Of a DNA stretch of 64,000 nucleotides, positions 26,597 to 35,732 are shown one piece after another. The translations under genes and the position numbers were made by a program. How positions within the stretch are numbered: position 1 is the first letter of the stretch; each line of letters begins with the position of its first letter. This stretch comes from Xanthomonas hortorum pv. pelargonii (lineage in GTDB: Bacteria > Pseudomonadota > Gammaproteobacteria > Xanthomonadales > Xanthomonadaceae): NCBI RefSeq assembly GCF_024499015.1, contig NZ_CP098604.1:1426001-1490000 (forward strand). The letters run 5' to 3'. Below the pieces are notes generated by a model that saw only the letters and a list, made by a program, of their open reading frames with translations, was not told where the DNA came from and ran no database searches.

Positions 26597-27778
26597 TCAC
26601 GCTGATTCCGGCACCGGCGGCAGCCCGAACACATCGCGCAGATAGCGCAGGTAGCCGGGGTCGTCGCACATGCTCTTGCCGGGCGAATCGCTGAGCTTTG
26701 CCACCGGCTGGCCATTGCAGCGGACCATCTTGATCACGATCTGCAGCGGCGTCGGCCCCAGGTCGTTGGTGAGGCTGGTGCCCACGCCGAACGCCAGCCG
26801 GCAGCGGGTATGGAAATGCGCGTACAGCCGCATCACCTTGTCGATGTTGAGGCCATCGCTGAACACCAGCACCTTGGTCGCGGGGTCGATGCGGTGCGCC
26901 TGGAAGTGCGCGATGACCCGCTCGCCCCAGTCGAACGGGTCGCCCGAATCGTGGCGCATGCCGTCGAACAACTTGCAGAAATACAGGTCGAAATCGCGCA
27001 GAAACGCATCCAGCCCGACTACATCGGACAACGCAATCCCCAGATCGCCGCGGTACTCGCGCGCCCACGATTCCAGCGCCGCCACCTGCGAATCGCGCAG
27101 CCGCGGCCCCAGCGCCTGGAAGGCCTGCAGATACTCGTGCGCCATCGTGCCCAGCGGGGTCAGGCCGTAATGCTTGGCGAAATAGACGTTGCTGGTGCCG
27201 ACGAACTGTTCGCCCAGGCCGTCGCGCAGCAACGGCAGCAACTCGCCGTGCCACTGCTGCGAATAGCGGCGACGGGTACCGTAGTCGGCGATCTTGCAGC
27301 CGGCCGGCATGCTGCGCAGGCTGCTCACCTTCTCGCGCAGGCGGCTGCGGCCTTGCTCGAAATCCGGCTCGGAGGTGTTCCGAAACCACACCTCGTTGAT
27401 GATCGCCAGCAACGGCACTTCGAACAGGATGGTGTGCAGCCACGGGCCACGGATGGTCAGCTCGATCTCGCCCGGATGGGTGGTCGAGGCCGACAGCTGC
27501 AGATACTTGCGATCCAGATGAAACAGCGCCAGGAAGTCGGCAAAATCCGGCTTGATGAAGCGCAGGCTGCGCAGGTAGGCCACTTCATCCTCGCGTAGCC
27601 GCAACCGGCACAACGCATCGATCTCGCGTGAGATCTCTTCGATGAACTGCGCCAGATCCACACCGGGCGTGCGGCACTTGAAGCGGTAGTCGACCTGCGC
27701 GGCCGGGTGTTGATGCAGCACCGCCTGCATCATGGTGAATTTATACAGGTCGGTGTCGAGCAGCGAGTGGATGATCAT
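26597..27778 (-). CDS. pncB: Nicotinate phosphoribosyltransferase
   Basis: NAD salvage enzyme (393 aa) that converts nicotinate plus PRPP to nicotinate mononucleotide. Motifs: [16 protein letters not shown] at the N-terminus, [27 protein letters not shown], a phosphoribosyl-binding region [22 protein letters not shown] (with the catalytic His), and [12 protein letters not shown] near the C-terminus. Start ATG at 27778. It is not part of an obvious operon. A PnuC-like transporter lies about 10 kb away but on the opposite strand. Confidence 0.96.
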   Translation of the reverse strand: MIIHSLLDTDLYKFTMMQAVLHQHPAAQVDYRFKCRTPGVDLAQFIEEISREIDALCRLRLREDEVAYLRSLRFIKPDFADFLALFHLDRKYLQLSASTTHPGEIELTIRGPWLHTILFEVPLLAIINEVWFRNTSEPDFEQGRSRLREKVSSLRSMPAGCKIADYGTRRRYSQQWHGELLPLLRDGLGEQFVGTSNVYFAKHYGLTPLGTMAHEYLQAFQALGPRLRDSQVAALESWAREYRGDLGIALSDVVGLDAFLRDFDLYFCKLFDGMRHDSGDPFDWGERVIAHFQAHRIDPATKVLVFSDGLNIDKVMRLYAHFHTRCRLAFGVGTSLTNDLGPTPLQIVIKMVRCNGQPVAKLSDSPGKSMCDDPGYLRYLRDVFGLPPVPESA

Positions 27779-27950
27779 GCCGCCGGATTATGCCCGTAGC
27801 GGCGATCGCGCTGCGTGCAAGCCAATCCGATGCCCTGGGCGCCGCCGCGCTGCAAGGGCAGCGCAGCGGCAGTGCGCTGGGCGATCTACTTCGGCGATAC
27901 CTAGGCAATGGCGCTCGGCACTGTCCCTGGACGATGCCAAGCGCAATCGC

Positions 27951-28919
27951 TCAGCGCGCCAGCACCTGCTGCGCCGGCTTGCCCTGCACGGTGAAGTCGC
28001 TATCGCCCGGCCCGCCGGCCTTGGGATCGGTGTACCAGCACCACAGCGCGATGCCTTCCACGCCATGCGCCTGCAGCACCTTGCGCCACTGCTGCAGGAC
28101 CTGCAGTTGCAGGCGCGTATCGACCGCGGCGGCGCGTTGTTCGGGGCTTTCCCAGGGCGCGGCCAGGCTGCCGCGTGCAGAGCGCAGGCCCAACTCGGCC
28201 ACCCACACCGGTTTGCCCACGCGTTGACCCAGCTGCTGCAGGCGCTGCGCAGCGGCGTTCATCTCTGCCGTGCGCGTGGCGGCCGCTTCGGACAGCCGCG
28301 GATACAGGCTGGTGCCCACCGCATCGAACAACGCCCAGTAGCGGAAGCTCTCGGCATGCTCCATGCCGTCGGCCACGTACAACACTTTGCCGCGATAGAT
28401 CTTGCGGACTTCCGCCACCAAGCCGGGCCACTGCGGCGCGTCCTGCAGCTTGCGCAATTCGGTGCCGATCACCAGCGCTTCGGCGTGTTCGTCTTCGGCC
28501 AGTCTGGCCAGCGGCAACAGCGCGTTCTGATACGCGGCAAACCAGGCCGCCTGATCGGTGGGCTCGGTATCGCCCGCCCAATGACCGGGAATCCACACGT
28601 GCACCTTGAGCGTGGTTTGCAACCCGGCGCGGTGGCTTTGGCGCAATGCGGCGCGCATGGCTTCCACACTGCTGTCGCTGCCGAGTACCGGGTCGTTGGC
28701 CTGCGGGTTGGCCTGCCACACAAACGCCACCAGCAGCGCCTTGCTGGCACCGGTCTTGGCCAGTGCATCCAGCGACTGCGCCGCAGACGCGCTCTCCCAC
28801 GGTGCGTTGGCCGAGACCTTGACGTTGGCGCCCATCCACGTCGATGCGTCCGCGTTGCATCCAGTCGCCAGCATGCACACGCCGACCAACAACACGCTGC
28901 TTAGAACGCGTTTGAACAT
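27951..28919 (-). CDS. Lipoprotein with glycosidase-like TIM-barrel domain (xag cluster)
   Basis: 322-aa predicted lipoprotein: a hydrophobic signal ending in the lipobox LATGC (Cys20), then a domain resembling GH113-type glycoside hydrolases. Visible pieces are LKVHVWIPGHW, LVIGTEL, VGTSLYPRLS and KPVWVAELGLRS (the last with a candidate catalytic Glu), and EGIALWCWYTD at the last strand. It is the last gene of the polysaccharide cluster and overlaps the preceding gene by 19 bases. A role in trimming or exporting the polysaccharide is inferred. Confidence 0.72.
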   Translation of the reverse strand: MFKRVLSSVLLVGVCMLATGCNADASTWMGANVKVSANAPWESASAAQSLDALAKTGASKALLVAFVWQANPQANDPVLGSDSSVEAMRAALRQSHRAGLQTTLKVHVWIPGHWAGDTEPTDQAAWFAAYQNALLPLARLAEDEHAEALVIGTELRKLQDAPQWPGLVAEVRKIYRGKVLYVADGMEHAESFRYWALFDAVGTSLYPRLSEAAATRTAEMNAAAQRLQQLGQRVGKPVWVAELGLRSARGSLAAPWESPEQRAAAVDTRLQLQVLQQWRKVLQAHGVEGIALWCWYTDPKAGGPGDSDFTVQGKPAQQVLAR

Positions 28920-30307
28920 GCGGCAGAGGCCTCGTTGGTCAACGGTGTCGTAGCATGCGCGCACTCCGTTGCACCCAGGGTTGCCGTGCGCTTGCCCGGC
29001 TGCACGACTGTGTCCTTCGTCGCAGCGCCGGACGACGCGCCATCGGCAGCAACACGCGTTGCCGCAGTGGCATCCACCCCAGCCATGGCGGTATCTGCCG
29101 GCTGCACCACAGCGGCATTCGCTGCTGCAGGCGCCACTGTGCGACTCGCCGGTAGCGACACCGGCGCGGCCATCACCATCGCCTCGCCATGCAACAGCGA
29201 CTGCGCATCGGCAGGCGCTGCACGCAGCCAGCTACCCCAGCCCTGCGGCTGCACCCACGCCGCACCGACCAGGCCAAGCAACAACAAGCCGGCCGCCTGG
29301 CTGCGCTGATCGGCGCGCAGCGCGCGCAACAACAACGCCGCCGGCACCCACAGCAGCAACAAGGCATCGAAGCCGGCCCAGCCGAAGGCGAACGACAACG
29401 CCGCCGCACAGACCACCGTGCCGGCACTGGCCACAACGCCGCGCGTGAGCGCGCCACTGCGGCTGCGTGCCAGCAACGCCAGGATCGGGAAGCACACCGC
29501 CGCCGCCACGCCCCAACGCACGGCAGGCAACCAGCCTTCTGCATGCTCCGCCAAGGGCAACGGCAGTGGATGCGCACCCTGCGCGATGCTGGACAGCGTC
29601 GGCCACGGCGCGTTGAACACGGTCAGATTGACGTAGGCCCACATCCCGACCAGAAACGCGAACGGCAGATAGCACACCAGATAGAACGAGCCCGGCGCCT
29701 TGCGCAGCATCTGCGGCGGCATCACCAGCAGCAGCCATGGCGCCACCATCGTCGACAGCGCCAGGGTCTGCAGATCCAGGCACAGCAGGATGCACAACCA
29801 ACCGGCGATACGCAGGTAAGTGAAGGCCTCAACCGGCGCCTGCAAGCGCCGCAGGGTGCGGCACAAGCCATAGAACGCGAGCAGGCCCACCGCCTGGCTA
29901 CCACCTGCGGCGATCGGCAGCAGGAACAGCGGGTTGCAACCCACCAGCAGCGTCAGCCCGCTGGCCCAGCCGCGTCCGAACACGCCGGCCAGATCGCGCC
30001 ACAGCAGCGACAGGAACAGCGCATTGGCAGCCACCGCCACGAACGGCCACACCTGGAACGGCAGGTTCCAGCTGTGCAGCCCAAGATCGATCGCCCACGA
30101 CAACAGCCCGGTCGCCGGCAAGCCTGCACCCGGCGCCATCGCCGGTGCGGCCGTGCCCACCGACTGCACCAACAACGGCTGGCTCAGCAGCGATAACGCC
30201 ACCACGGCGACCAGAAACGCTGGTAGCCCACTGTCGCGACGCGGTGTGACCGATTCACTCGTCGAGTGCGGCGCGACGCTCGTTTTCCGAATGCTTGCTG
30301 AGGCCAT
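28901..30307 (-). CDS. Polytopic membrane protein of the xag-like polysaccharide cluster
   Basis: 468-aa protein with about ten to twelve hydrophobic segments between residues 28 and 365 and a low-complexity Ala/Val/Thr-rich periplasmic or cytoplasmic tail (AAPVSLPASRTVAPAAANAA). No enzyme motif recognised. The ATG at 30307 overlaps the end of the glycosyltransferase gene by 53 bases, indicating tight coupling. By position it may correspond to XagC of the Xanthomonas xag cluster. A role in assembly or export of the polysaccharide is inferred from context. Confidence 0.65.
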   Translation of the reverse strand: MASASIRKTSVAPHSTSESVTPRRDSGLPAFLVAVVALSLLSQPLLVQSVGTAAPAMAPGAGLPATGLLSWAIDLGLHSWNLPFQVWPFVAVAANALFLSLLWRDLAGVFGRGWASGLTLLVGCNPLFLLPIAAGGSQAVGLLAFYGLCRTLRRLQAPVEAFTYLRIAGWLCILLCLDLQTLALSTMVAPWLLLVMPPQMLRKAPGSFYLVCYLPFAFLVGMWAYVNLTVFNAPWPTLSSIAQGAHPLPLPLAEHAEGWLPAVRWGVAAAVCFPILALLARSRSGALTRGVVASAGTVVCAAALSFAFGWAGFDALLLLWVPAALLLRALRADQRSQAAGLLLLGLVGAAWVQPQGWGSWLRAAPADAQSLLHGEAMVMAAPVSLPASRTVAPAAANAAVVQPADTAMAGVDATAATRVAADGASSGAATKDTVVQPGKRTATLGATECAHATTPLTNEASAACSNAF

Positions 30308-32168
30308 GAGTAGTCTTCTCCCAATAGAACGGATTGTGGATCAGCTGCCAGAGACCCTTGTAAGCGGCGATCGACTGCAACACCCAGTAAAACGGCACCG
30401 TCAGCGCATACGGTGCCAGCTTGAAGTAATCGCGCTTGAACGCAGCCACCAGCGTGACGTAGATGAAAAACGCATTGGCCAGCAGCAGATTGACCAGCGA
30501 GATCGCGGCCAGCCACGGCGGAAAGATCGCATCGAACACGCGCGCACCGCTCACCACGCTGATCAGGCACAACGCCCACATCACCGGCACGCCCAGCGCG
30601 ATGAAGAAATTGCCGCCAATGAAGAACTGAAAGCCCCAGAACCCCTTGAACCCGGTGCTGCGATACAGATGCACCGGATCGCGCATGTGCACCAGCCAGG
30701 TCTGCATATAGCCCTTGAGCCAGCGCGAACGCTGCCGGATCCAGTTGGGAATGCTGACGTTGGCTTCTTCGAACGTTGTGGAGTTGACCACGTTGACGCG
30801 GTAGCCGTTCTGGATCAGCCGCACGCCCAGATCGGCGTCTTCGGTGACGTTGTACGGATCCCACGCACGCACCTGGCGCAACACATCCAGACGGAAGTGA
30901 TTGGAGGTGCCGCCCAGCGGAATCGGGATGCGCAGATATTCCAGCGCCGGCAGGTAGAAGTCGAACCAGAGCGTGTACTCCAGCGTGAACATCCGCGTCA
31001 GCCAGTTCTCATCGGCGTTGTAGTAGTTCAGCCGCGCCTGGATGCACACCACATCCTTTTCGGCCTTGCGAAATGCGGCCACCACACGCTTGAGCTGATC
31101 CGGCTCGGGCTTGTCTTCGGCGTCATAGATGGTGAGCAGTTCGCCGCGCGCAAAATGCAGCGCGTAATTGCAGGCCTTGGGCTTGGTCTTGGGCTGCGAC
31201 GGCGGCACCCGGATGATTTCGAAGAACGCTTCCAGCCCGAGTTTCTTGGCCGCATCGATGGTGTCGAAGTCGTCCGCTTCCAGCACCAGCTTCACGTCGA
31301 GCTTGCTGATCGGATAATCCAGCTTGCGCAGCGCGTTGGCCAGAATCGGCAGCACTTCCGGTTCCTTGTACATCGGCACCAGCACGGTATAGACCGGCAG
31401 GTCGTCGTCGCGCAGCGCGGCCACTTCGTCCTCGGTGACCTTGATGTCGATGCGGTGGCGCGAGCCGAACCACACCAGCAGCAGCTTCAGTCCGAACGTC
31501 GCAAGGAACCCGAGCGCCACCAGCACGTTGACCGTGATCAACGCCGGCACCGGGAACAGCACGAGCGCTGTGACCAGCACCGCAGCGATCGCCCATAGCG
31601 TGAACTTCTGTCCGCGCGTCACCACCTGGCGTGCCGAATAGGTCGGCGCATGCGCGGCGAGCAGGTTCAGTGCGTTGTCGGTGAGCTGCTCGTCGGCGTA
31701 ACGCTGCAGGCTCCAGATGATGTCGAACTTGGCAGTACCGACAAACCGCACCTCTTCGCCGTAGTGCGCACGCGCCCAGGCAAACAACGCCGGGTCGGGA
31801 TCGGCCACCGCCAGCACCAGCACGCCGTCTTCGCGCCGCCACGGCAACAGCAGACGCTGCGCGTAGCTTTCCAGATCGCCGGGGGTGAGCAGGTCCGGAT
31901 CCGGCGGCTGCTGCACCAGGTCGATGAACTCAAGACCGAAGTGCGCGGCGACGATGGCGTAGAACCGCTGCGCCGGCACGCCGCGCTGGGCCAGGATCAC
32001 ATCGCCCAGACGCGAGTTCCAGCGTTGCTGCAAGGCCAGCGCCGAGCGCAGCTGTTCGTCGGTGATGACGCCTGCCGTGACCAGCGCGCGACCCAACAGA
32101 CCGCGTTCGCGGCCGATGTCCGGTGCCCGTCCCAGCGCTTCCATTTCGCAGGTGACCGTCATTGTCAT
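30255..32168 (-). CDS. xagB: Family 2 glycosyltransferase with N-terminal MshEN-like domain (NfrB/XagB type)
   Basis: 637-aa membrane glycosyltransferase. The N-terminus (about 22-95) has the pattern LLGRALVTAGVITDEQL then QRWNSRLGDVILAQRG, typical of GspE_N/MshEN domains, a class known to bind cyclic di-GMP. Two membrane spans (about 190-232) precede a GT-A catalytic domain with DAED (349-352), TEDADLG (442-448) and QRSRW (479-483), the D, ED and QxxRW hallmarks of processive synthases. C-terminal membrane helices follow. It resembles the phage N4 adsorption protein NfrB and Xanthomonas XagB, linked to biofilm exopolysaccharide. The xag assignment is from memory of the family and is moderately sure. 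Confidence 0.8.
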   Translation of the reverse strand: MTMTVTCEMEALGRAPDIGRERGLLGRALVTAGVITDEQLRSALALQQRWNSRLGDVILAQRGVPAQRFYAIVAAHFGLEFIDLVQQPPDPDLLTPGDLESYAQRLLLPWRREDGVLVLAVADPDPALFAWARAHYGEEVRFVGTAKFDIIWSLQRYADEQLTDNALNLLAAHAPTYSARQVVTRGQKFTLWAIAAVLVTALVLFPVPALITVNVLVALGFLATFGLKLLLVWFGSRHRIDIKVTEDEVAALRDDDLPVYTVLVPMYKEPEVLPILANALRKLDYPISKLDVKLVLEADDFDTIDAAKKLGLEAFFEIIRVPPSQPKTKPKACNYALHFARGELLTIYDAEDKPEPDQLKRVVAAFRKAEKDVVCIQARLNYYNADENWLTRMFTLEYTLWFDFYLPALEYLRIPIPLGGTSNHFRLDVLRQVRAWDPYNVTEDADLGVRLIQNGYRVNVVNSTTFEEANVSIPNWIRQRSRWLKGYMQTWLVHMRDPVHLYRSTGFKGFWGFQFFIGGNFFIALGVPVMWALCLISVVSGARVFDAIFPPWLAAISLVNLLLANAFFIYVTLVAAFKRDYFKLAPYALTVPFYWVLQSIAAYKGLWQLIHNPFYWEKTTHGLSKHSENERRAALDE

Positions 32169-32174
32169 GTGTCC

Positions 32175-33210
32175 TTAGAACCGCCACCAGGCGGCCACGA
32201 ATGGCCCGCCTGCAGCAGCGGTGTTGCGGCCCATCACCGGCTGCTGGTACCCCACCTGCCACTGGCTGCCGCCCGGCGCGGTGTACAGCGTGGACAGCTG
32301 CAGCTTGGTGAGGTCGTAGTTGCTGCCAGTGGCGACGTAGCCAACGCCGCCAGCAGAGCCTGGGACATCAAAGTTGTTACGCCCGTTGCCCAGACCCTGA
32401 ATCACGTTGAGCTCGCCGAGCAACAACCAGCTCGGGGTCAGGCTCAGGCCGGTGGATGCGTCCACCCGCACTTCGTCGGAGGCGGCACTGCCGCGCAGGC
32501 GCACTGCGCCGCCCAGATCGACGTAACCGTTACGCCCGCCCAGCGTGTAACCCCGCCCGCGGCTGTAACGCAGCTCCAGGCCGTAGTCGCCCAGGCCGAG
32601 CGCAGGATCGGAGTTTGCTTCGGGATTATTTGGATGGAAGGTCTTGCTGCGGCCATACGCCGGAATGCTGACCAACGCCTGCACCGAACTGCGCCAGACA
32701 TCGTCCTGCGCGCTCGGCAGCGCATAGCGCAGGCCGATTTCCTGATCGGCAAAACCGGTCGTGCTGGTGCGCGTACGGCCATCTCCGCCGTAGTTGCTGA
32801 AACCGACATCGGTGAAATAGAAATTGCCGATAAAACTGAGCTTGTCGGTCAGACCATGCTCGACGTAGACATTCAGCTGGTCCTGGCGGCTACGCCCGTT
32901 TCCATCGAATTGTTGGCCGTCACCGAAGGTGGTGCGGTGATGGCTATCGTCGAACCAGCCACGGCCATCGCTATGCAGCGCCTTGACGATCACCAGCGTG
33001 TCGCCCTGCGGCTGGGTCCAGGCACCGGCCAACGCCGTGCCTGGCAACGCGGCCAGCGCACAGCCCAGCGCAAGCGAGCGCCGAGGCAGATGCCAGCGGC
33101 AAACGGCGGAGGTTGCAGGTGAGGCGCGGCGGTGAAACAGCCGAGCCGGAGTGCGGCAAGGCGAGGCACGACTGACGTACCCGCAAGCGCGGGTCGTTCT
33201 GTAAAGACAT
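32175..33210 (-). pseudogene. Outer-membrane beta protein of the xag-like cluster, apparent frameshift in the signal peptide
   Basis: The main frame (32175 to about 33075) encodes a beta-rich protein of about 290 aa ending in an aromatic residue (VAAWWRF), with strands such as QLNVYVEHGLTDKLSFIGNF; it is likely the XagA-type outer membrane component. It has no good ATG: the first start-like codons are CTG at 33089 and TTG at 33047. An ATG at 33210 with AGGA nine bases upstream opens another frame (MSLQNDPRLRVRQSCL ... LPLASASALA). Removing one T from TT at 33072-33073 joins the two into a single signal peptide ending GTALA. Alternatives are a real lesion, a sequencing error, or a CTG start giving MPRRSLALGCALAALPGTAL. 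Confidence 0.7.
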
Positions 33211-33339
33211 TTGTACGATTCCTGATGGGGGACCCGGAAGGGACAGGAAGCTAGGGATTGATCACACTTCTAGGCGAAACGTATCACAGTTTCGGCCTGC
33301 CGCCATCACTGATTTATCACAAATTTAACACTAGCGAAC
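33211..33339 (-). promoter_or_regulatory. AT-rich regulatory region before the xag-like cluster with three TGTGAT boxes
   Basis: On the minus strand TGTGAT occurs three times (complement of ATCACA at 33261-33266, 33283-33288 and 33316-33321). TGTGA is the half-site of CRP/Clp-type regulators (TGTGA-N6-TCACA). No perfect full site is seen. The region is clearly less GC-rich than its surroundings. It separates the upstream GT2 gene from the cluster. Confidence 0.4.
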
Positions 33340-34179
33340 TCATCTCTTTTGCAACAAACGCGGTACTTGCACGGCGGCGTGGGTCCAGATGGCAAGCCAG
33401 ACGCCGAGCCGGGTCGCGAGCCCGCGTTGACCGGCCTCGAACTTGCGGAAATAGCGCCATAACCCACGGTGCTTATGCCATTCGACGAAGAACGGCCGCG
33501 CCCGGCTGGAGACGCCGCGCACGTGCACCACCTGCAGATCGTTGGCCACCGCGACCAGCGCACCGGCCTGGCGCGCGCGCCGGCACAGATCCAGATCTTC
33601 GGCGTGCAGGCGGTAGTCCCCATCCCAGCCGTCGAGTCGGTCGAACAGGCTGCGTTGCATCAGCATCAAGGCCCCGGAGATGGCATCCACGGGCTGCAAG
33701 GCCAGCGCCGGGTCGGCCGGCACCGCCAGCTGGGCGGCAGCACGCGGCGCGCGCAGCATCGCGGCAAAGTCCGGATCGCGGCGGCGCACTGCGGCATCCG
33801 GCTGCCCCTGTTCGTCCACCTGCTCCACGCCCAACAGCACCGCCGGGTGCCCGGCCGCGCGTGCGCGCAGCTGCACCAGGGTGTCGGGTTCGACCATCAG
33901 GTCCGGGTTGATGAAGACCAGCCAGGGCGCCTGCGAGTCGCGGGCGCCTTGATTGCAGGCGGTCGCAAAGCCGGGGTTGTCGGGATTGGCGATGAAATGC
34001 ACCCGCGCATCGGCCAGCGCATGCCGCTGCACAACCTCCAGGGTGTCGTCGCTGGACGCGTTGTCGACCACCCGGATTTCGCTGATGCCCTCGGCCGCGC
34101 GCAGCCGCGACAGGCAGGCATCGATGGTGCTGCTGCTCTGATAGGTAACGACAACGGCGGCGATCTGGACAGGCGTCAT
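33340..34179 (-). CDS. Family 2 glycosyltransferase
   Basis: 279-aa cytosolic or membrane-associated glycosyltransferase of the rhamnosyltransferase-like GT2 group. A GT-A fold begins VQIAAVVVTYQSS and RVVDNASSDDT, continues with NPGFATACNQGA and the metal-binding-like INPDLMVEPD, then VDAISGALMLMQRSLFDRL and the acceptor-side HAEDLDLCRRAR (ED motif). Start ATG at 34179. It lies just upstream of the xag-like cluster on the same strand, but about 130 bases of regulatory sequence intervene, so co-regulation is uncertain. The sugar is unknown. Confidence 0.85.
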   Translation of the reverse strand: MTPVQIAAVVVTYQSSSTIDACLSRLRAAEGISEIRVVDNASSDDTLEVVQRHALADARVHFIANPDNPGFATACNQGARDSQAPWLVFINPDLMVEPDTLVQLRARAAGHPAVLLGVEQVDEQGQPDAAVRRRDPDFAAMLRAPRAAAQLAVPADPALALQPVDAISGALMLMQRSLFDRLDGWDGDYRLHAEDLDLCRRARQAGALVAVANDLQVVHVRGVSSRARPFFVEWHKHRGLWRYFRKFEAGQRGLATRLGVWLAIWTHAAVQVPRLLQKR

Positions 34180-34574
34180 CCGGCAATTATCCCGTGCCAA
34201 GGCCGCGCAGCGCCATTGCCATCTCCACCATCGCCGTCGTCGCTGCCGCCGCTCCTGCAAGGCCGGCATGACGGCCGCCTGCTTGAGCAGGCATACTGCG
34301 CGCCCGAAAGCCGCCAGGCGGTTTTCGGTAGCGCCGCCTGCGGCGCACCCCCTACACCTGATCCATGAGATGACGGCCAGCGACCTTTCGGTGTTGCGCT
34401 GCCTTATCACTCCATGCATCGCGACCGCCTGATGGCGCGCGCGATGCAACGACGGCCTGGCAGCGCCGTCTGTGTCGTTGCTGGCGTGCGCGCCGGGTCT
34501 GGTGTATCGGCTTCGCTCTTTTGGTCTATACCACTGACGCTTCCTGTCAGCGCTCTCTTGCCGAGCGTGTGCCC

Positions 34575-35732
34575 ATGAGCACCGAGCATCAGGTGCATGG
34601 CATGAGCCTGGAATTGGCGCTGCCGGACTGGCCGATGCTGACCGCCGACGAGATCCATCGCGTGTTGCAGCGCGTGTCCGGCCACGCCGGTAGCGAGATG
34701 ATCCGCTGGCATAGCGCACGCCCCTTTTCCGCCGCTGCATGCGTGGACACCGCAACCGGTCCGCTGATCGTCAAGCGTCACCACTGCCGCGTACGCACGG
34801 TCGCTGCGCTGCGCGAGGAACACGTCTTCATGGCGCATCTGCGCTGGGCCGGCGCGCCGGTGGTCGAGGTGCTGCACGATGCGCAGGGCCGCACCGCGTT
34901 GACGCAAGGCGATTGGATCTACGAAGTGCAACGCCTCGGCGCCGGGGACGATCTGTACCGCGATGCGTTGTCGTGGACCGCGTTCCACAGCGACCAGCAT
35001 GCGTTCGCAGCCGGTGCTGCCTTGGCACGCCTGCATCTGGCAGCACAGGGATTCGACGCGCCGCCGCGCGACACCAGCGTACTGGTCGCCAACTTCAGCG
35101 TGTTTGCGCAGGCAGACCCGATCCAGGCACTGGAACAGGCACTGTTGTCACGCCCTGGCCTGGCCGCCGATTTTCAACAGCGGCCGTGGCGCAGCGATCT
35201 GGCTGCACATCTGCTGCCCTGGCACGCACAGGCATGGCCGTTGTTGTCGGCACCGGGGGCGATGCCGCCGCTGTGGACGCATGGCGACTGGCATGCCTCC
35301 AACCTGTTGTGGCGCACGCAGGACGGGGACACCGAGGTCAGCGCAGTATTCGACTTTGGCCTGTGCGATCGCAGTTTTGCGTTATTCGATCTGGCCACCG
35401 CGATCGAACGCAATCTGATTCCGTGGCTGAATCTGGACAACGGGCAGCGCGCGCAACCGCAGCTGGACCAACTCGACGCACTGCTGGACGGGTACGCACA
35501 GCACTGCCCGCTGGAGGCTGCGCAACTGCGCCTGCTCGCCGCCTTGCTGCCGATCGTGCATGCCGATTTCGCCTTGAGCGAGATCGAATACTTCGCCGGC
35601 ATCACCCGCTCGGCCGGCAACGCCGACATCGCCTATCACCGTTATCTGCTTGGCCACGCGGACTGGTTTGCCAGTGCCGATGGTCAGCGTCTGATCGAAC
35701 ACCTGCGCGCACGTGCGCGCCGTCTGCCATGA
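34575..35732 (+). CDS. APH-fold small-molecule kinase
   Basis: 385-aa protein of the aminoglycoside phosphotransferase/choline-kinase fold. The Brenner-type catalytic loop HGDWHASNLLW and the metal-binding FDFGLCDRSFALFDL are intact; an N-lobe Lys (LIVKRHHCR) is also present. The ATG at 34575 (MSTEHQVHG) is chosen; the frame is open further upstream. Its stop overlaps the TonB receptor start (ATGA). Association with a TonB receptor, a PnuC-like transporter and a GntR regulator suggests it phosphorylates the imported compound, trapping it. ThiK, a thiamine kinase, belongs to this fold. An antibiotic-resistance role is not indicated. Confidence 0.82.
   Translation: MSTEHQVHGMSLELALPDWPMLTADEIHRVLQRVSGHAGSEMIRWHSARPFSAAACVDTATGPLIVKRHHCRVRTVAALREEHVFMAHLRWAGAPVVEVLHDAQGRTALTQGDWIYEVQRLGAGDDLYRDALSWTAFHSDQHAFAAGAALARLHLAAQGFDAPPRDTSVLVANFSVFAQADPIQALEQALLSRPGLAADFQQRPWRSDLAAHLLPWHAQAWPLLSAPGAMPPLWTHGDWHASNLLWRTQDGDTEVSAVFDFGLCDRSFALFDLATAIERNLIPWLNLDNGQRAQPQLDQLDALLDGYAQHCPLEAAQLRLLAALLPIVHADFALSEIEYFAGITRSAGNADIAYHRYLLGHADWFASADGQRLIEHLRARARRLP

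Noticed and set aside
34200..34574. Possible vitamin riboswitch (TPP, FMN or cobalamin) before the kinase-TonB-PnuC cluster
   Set aside because: None of the conserved core sequences (for example CTGAGA...ACCTGATC of the THI box) is present in either direction.
34575..35732. Antibiotic-resistance aminoglycoside phosphotransferase
   Set aside because: The fold is shared, but the gene is chromosomal, coupled to a TonB receptor and PnuC-like carrier, and shows no close resemblance to known resistance enzymes that I can see.
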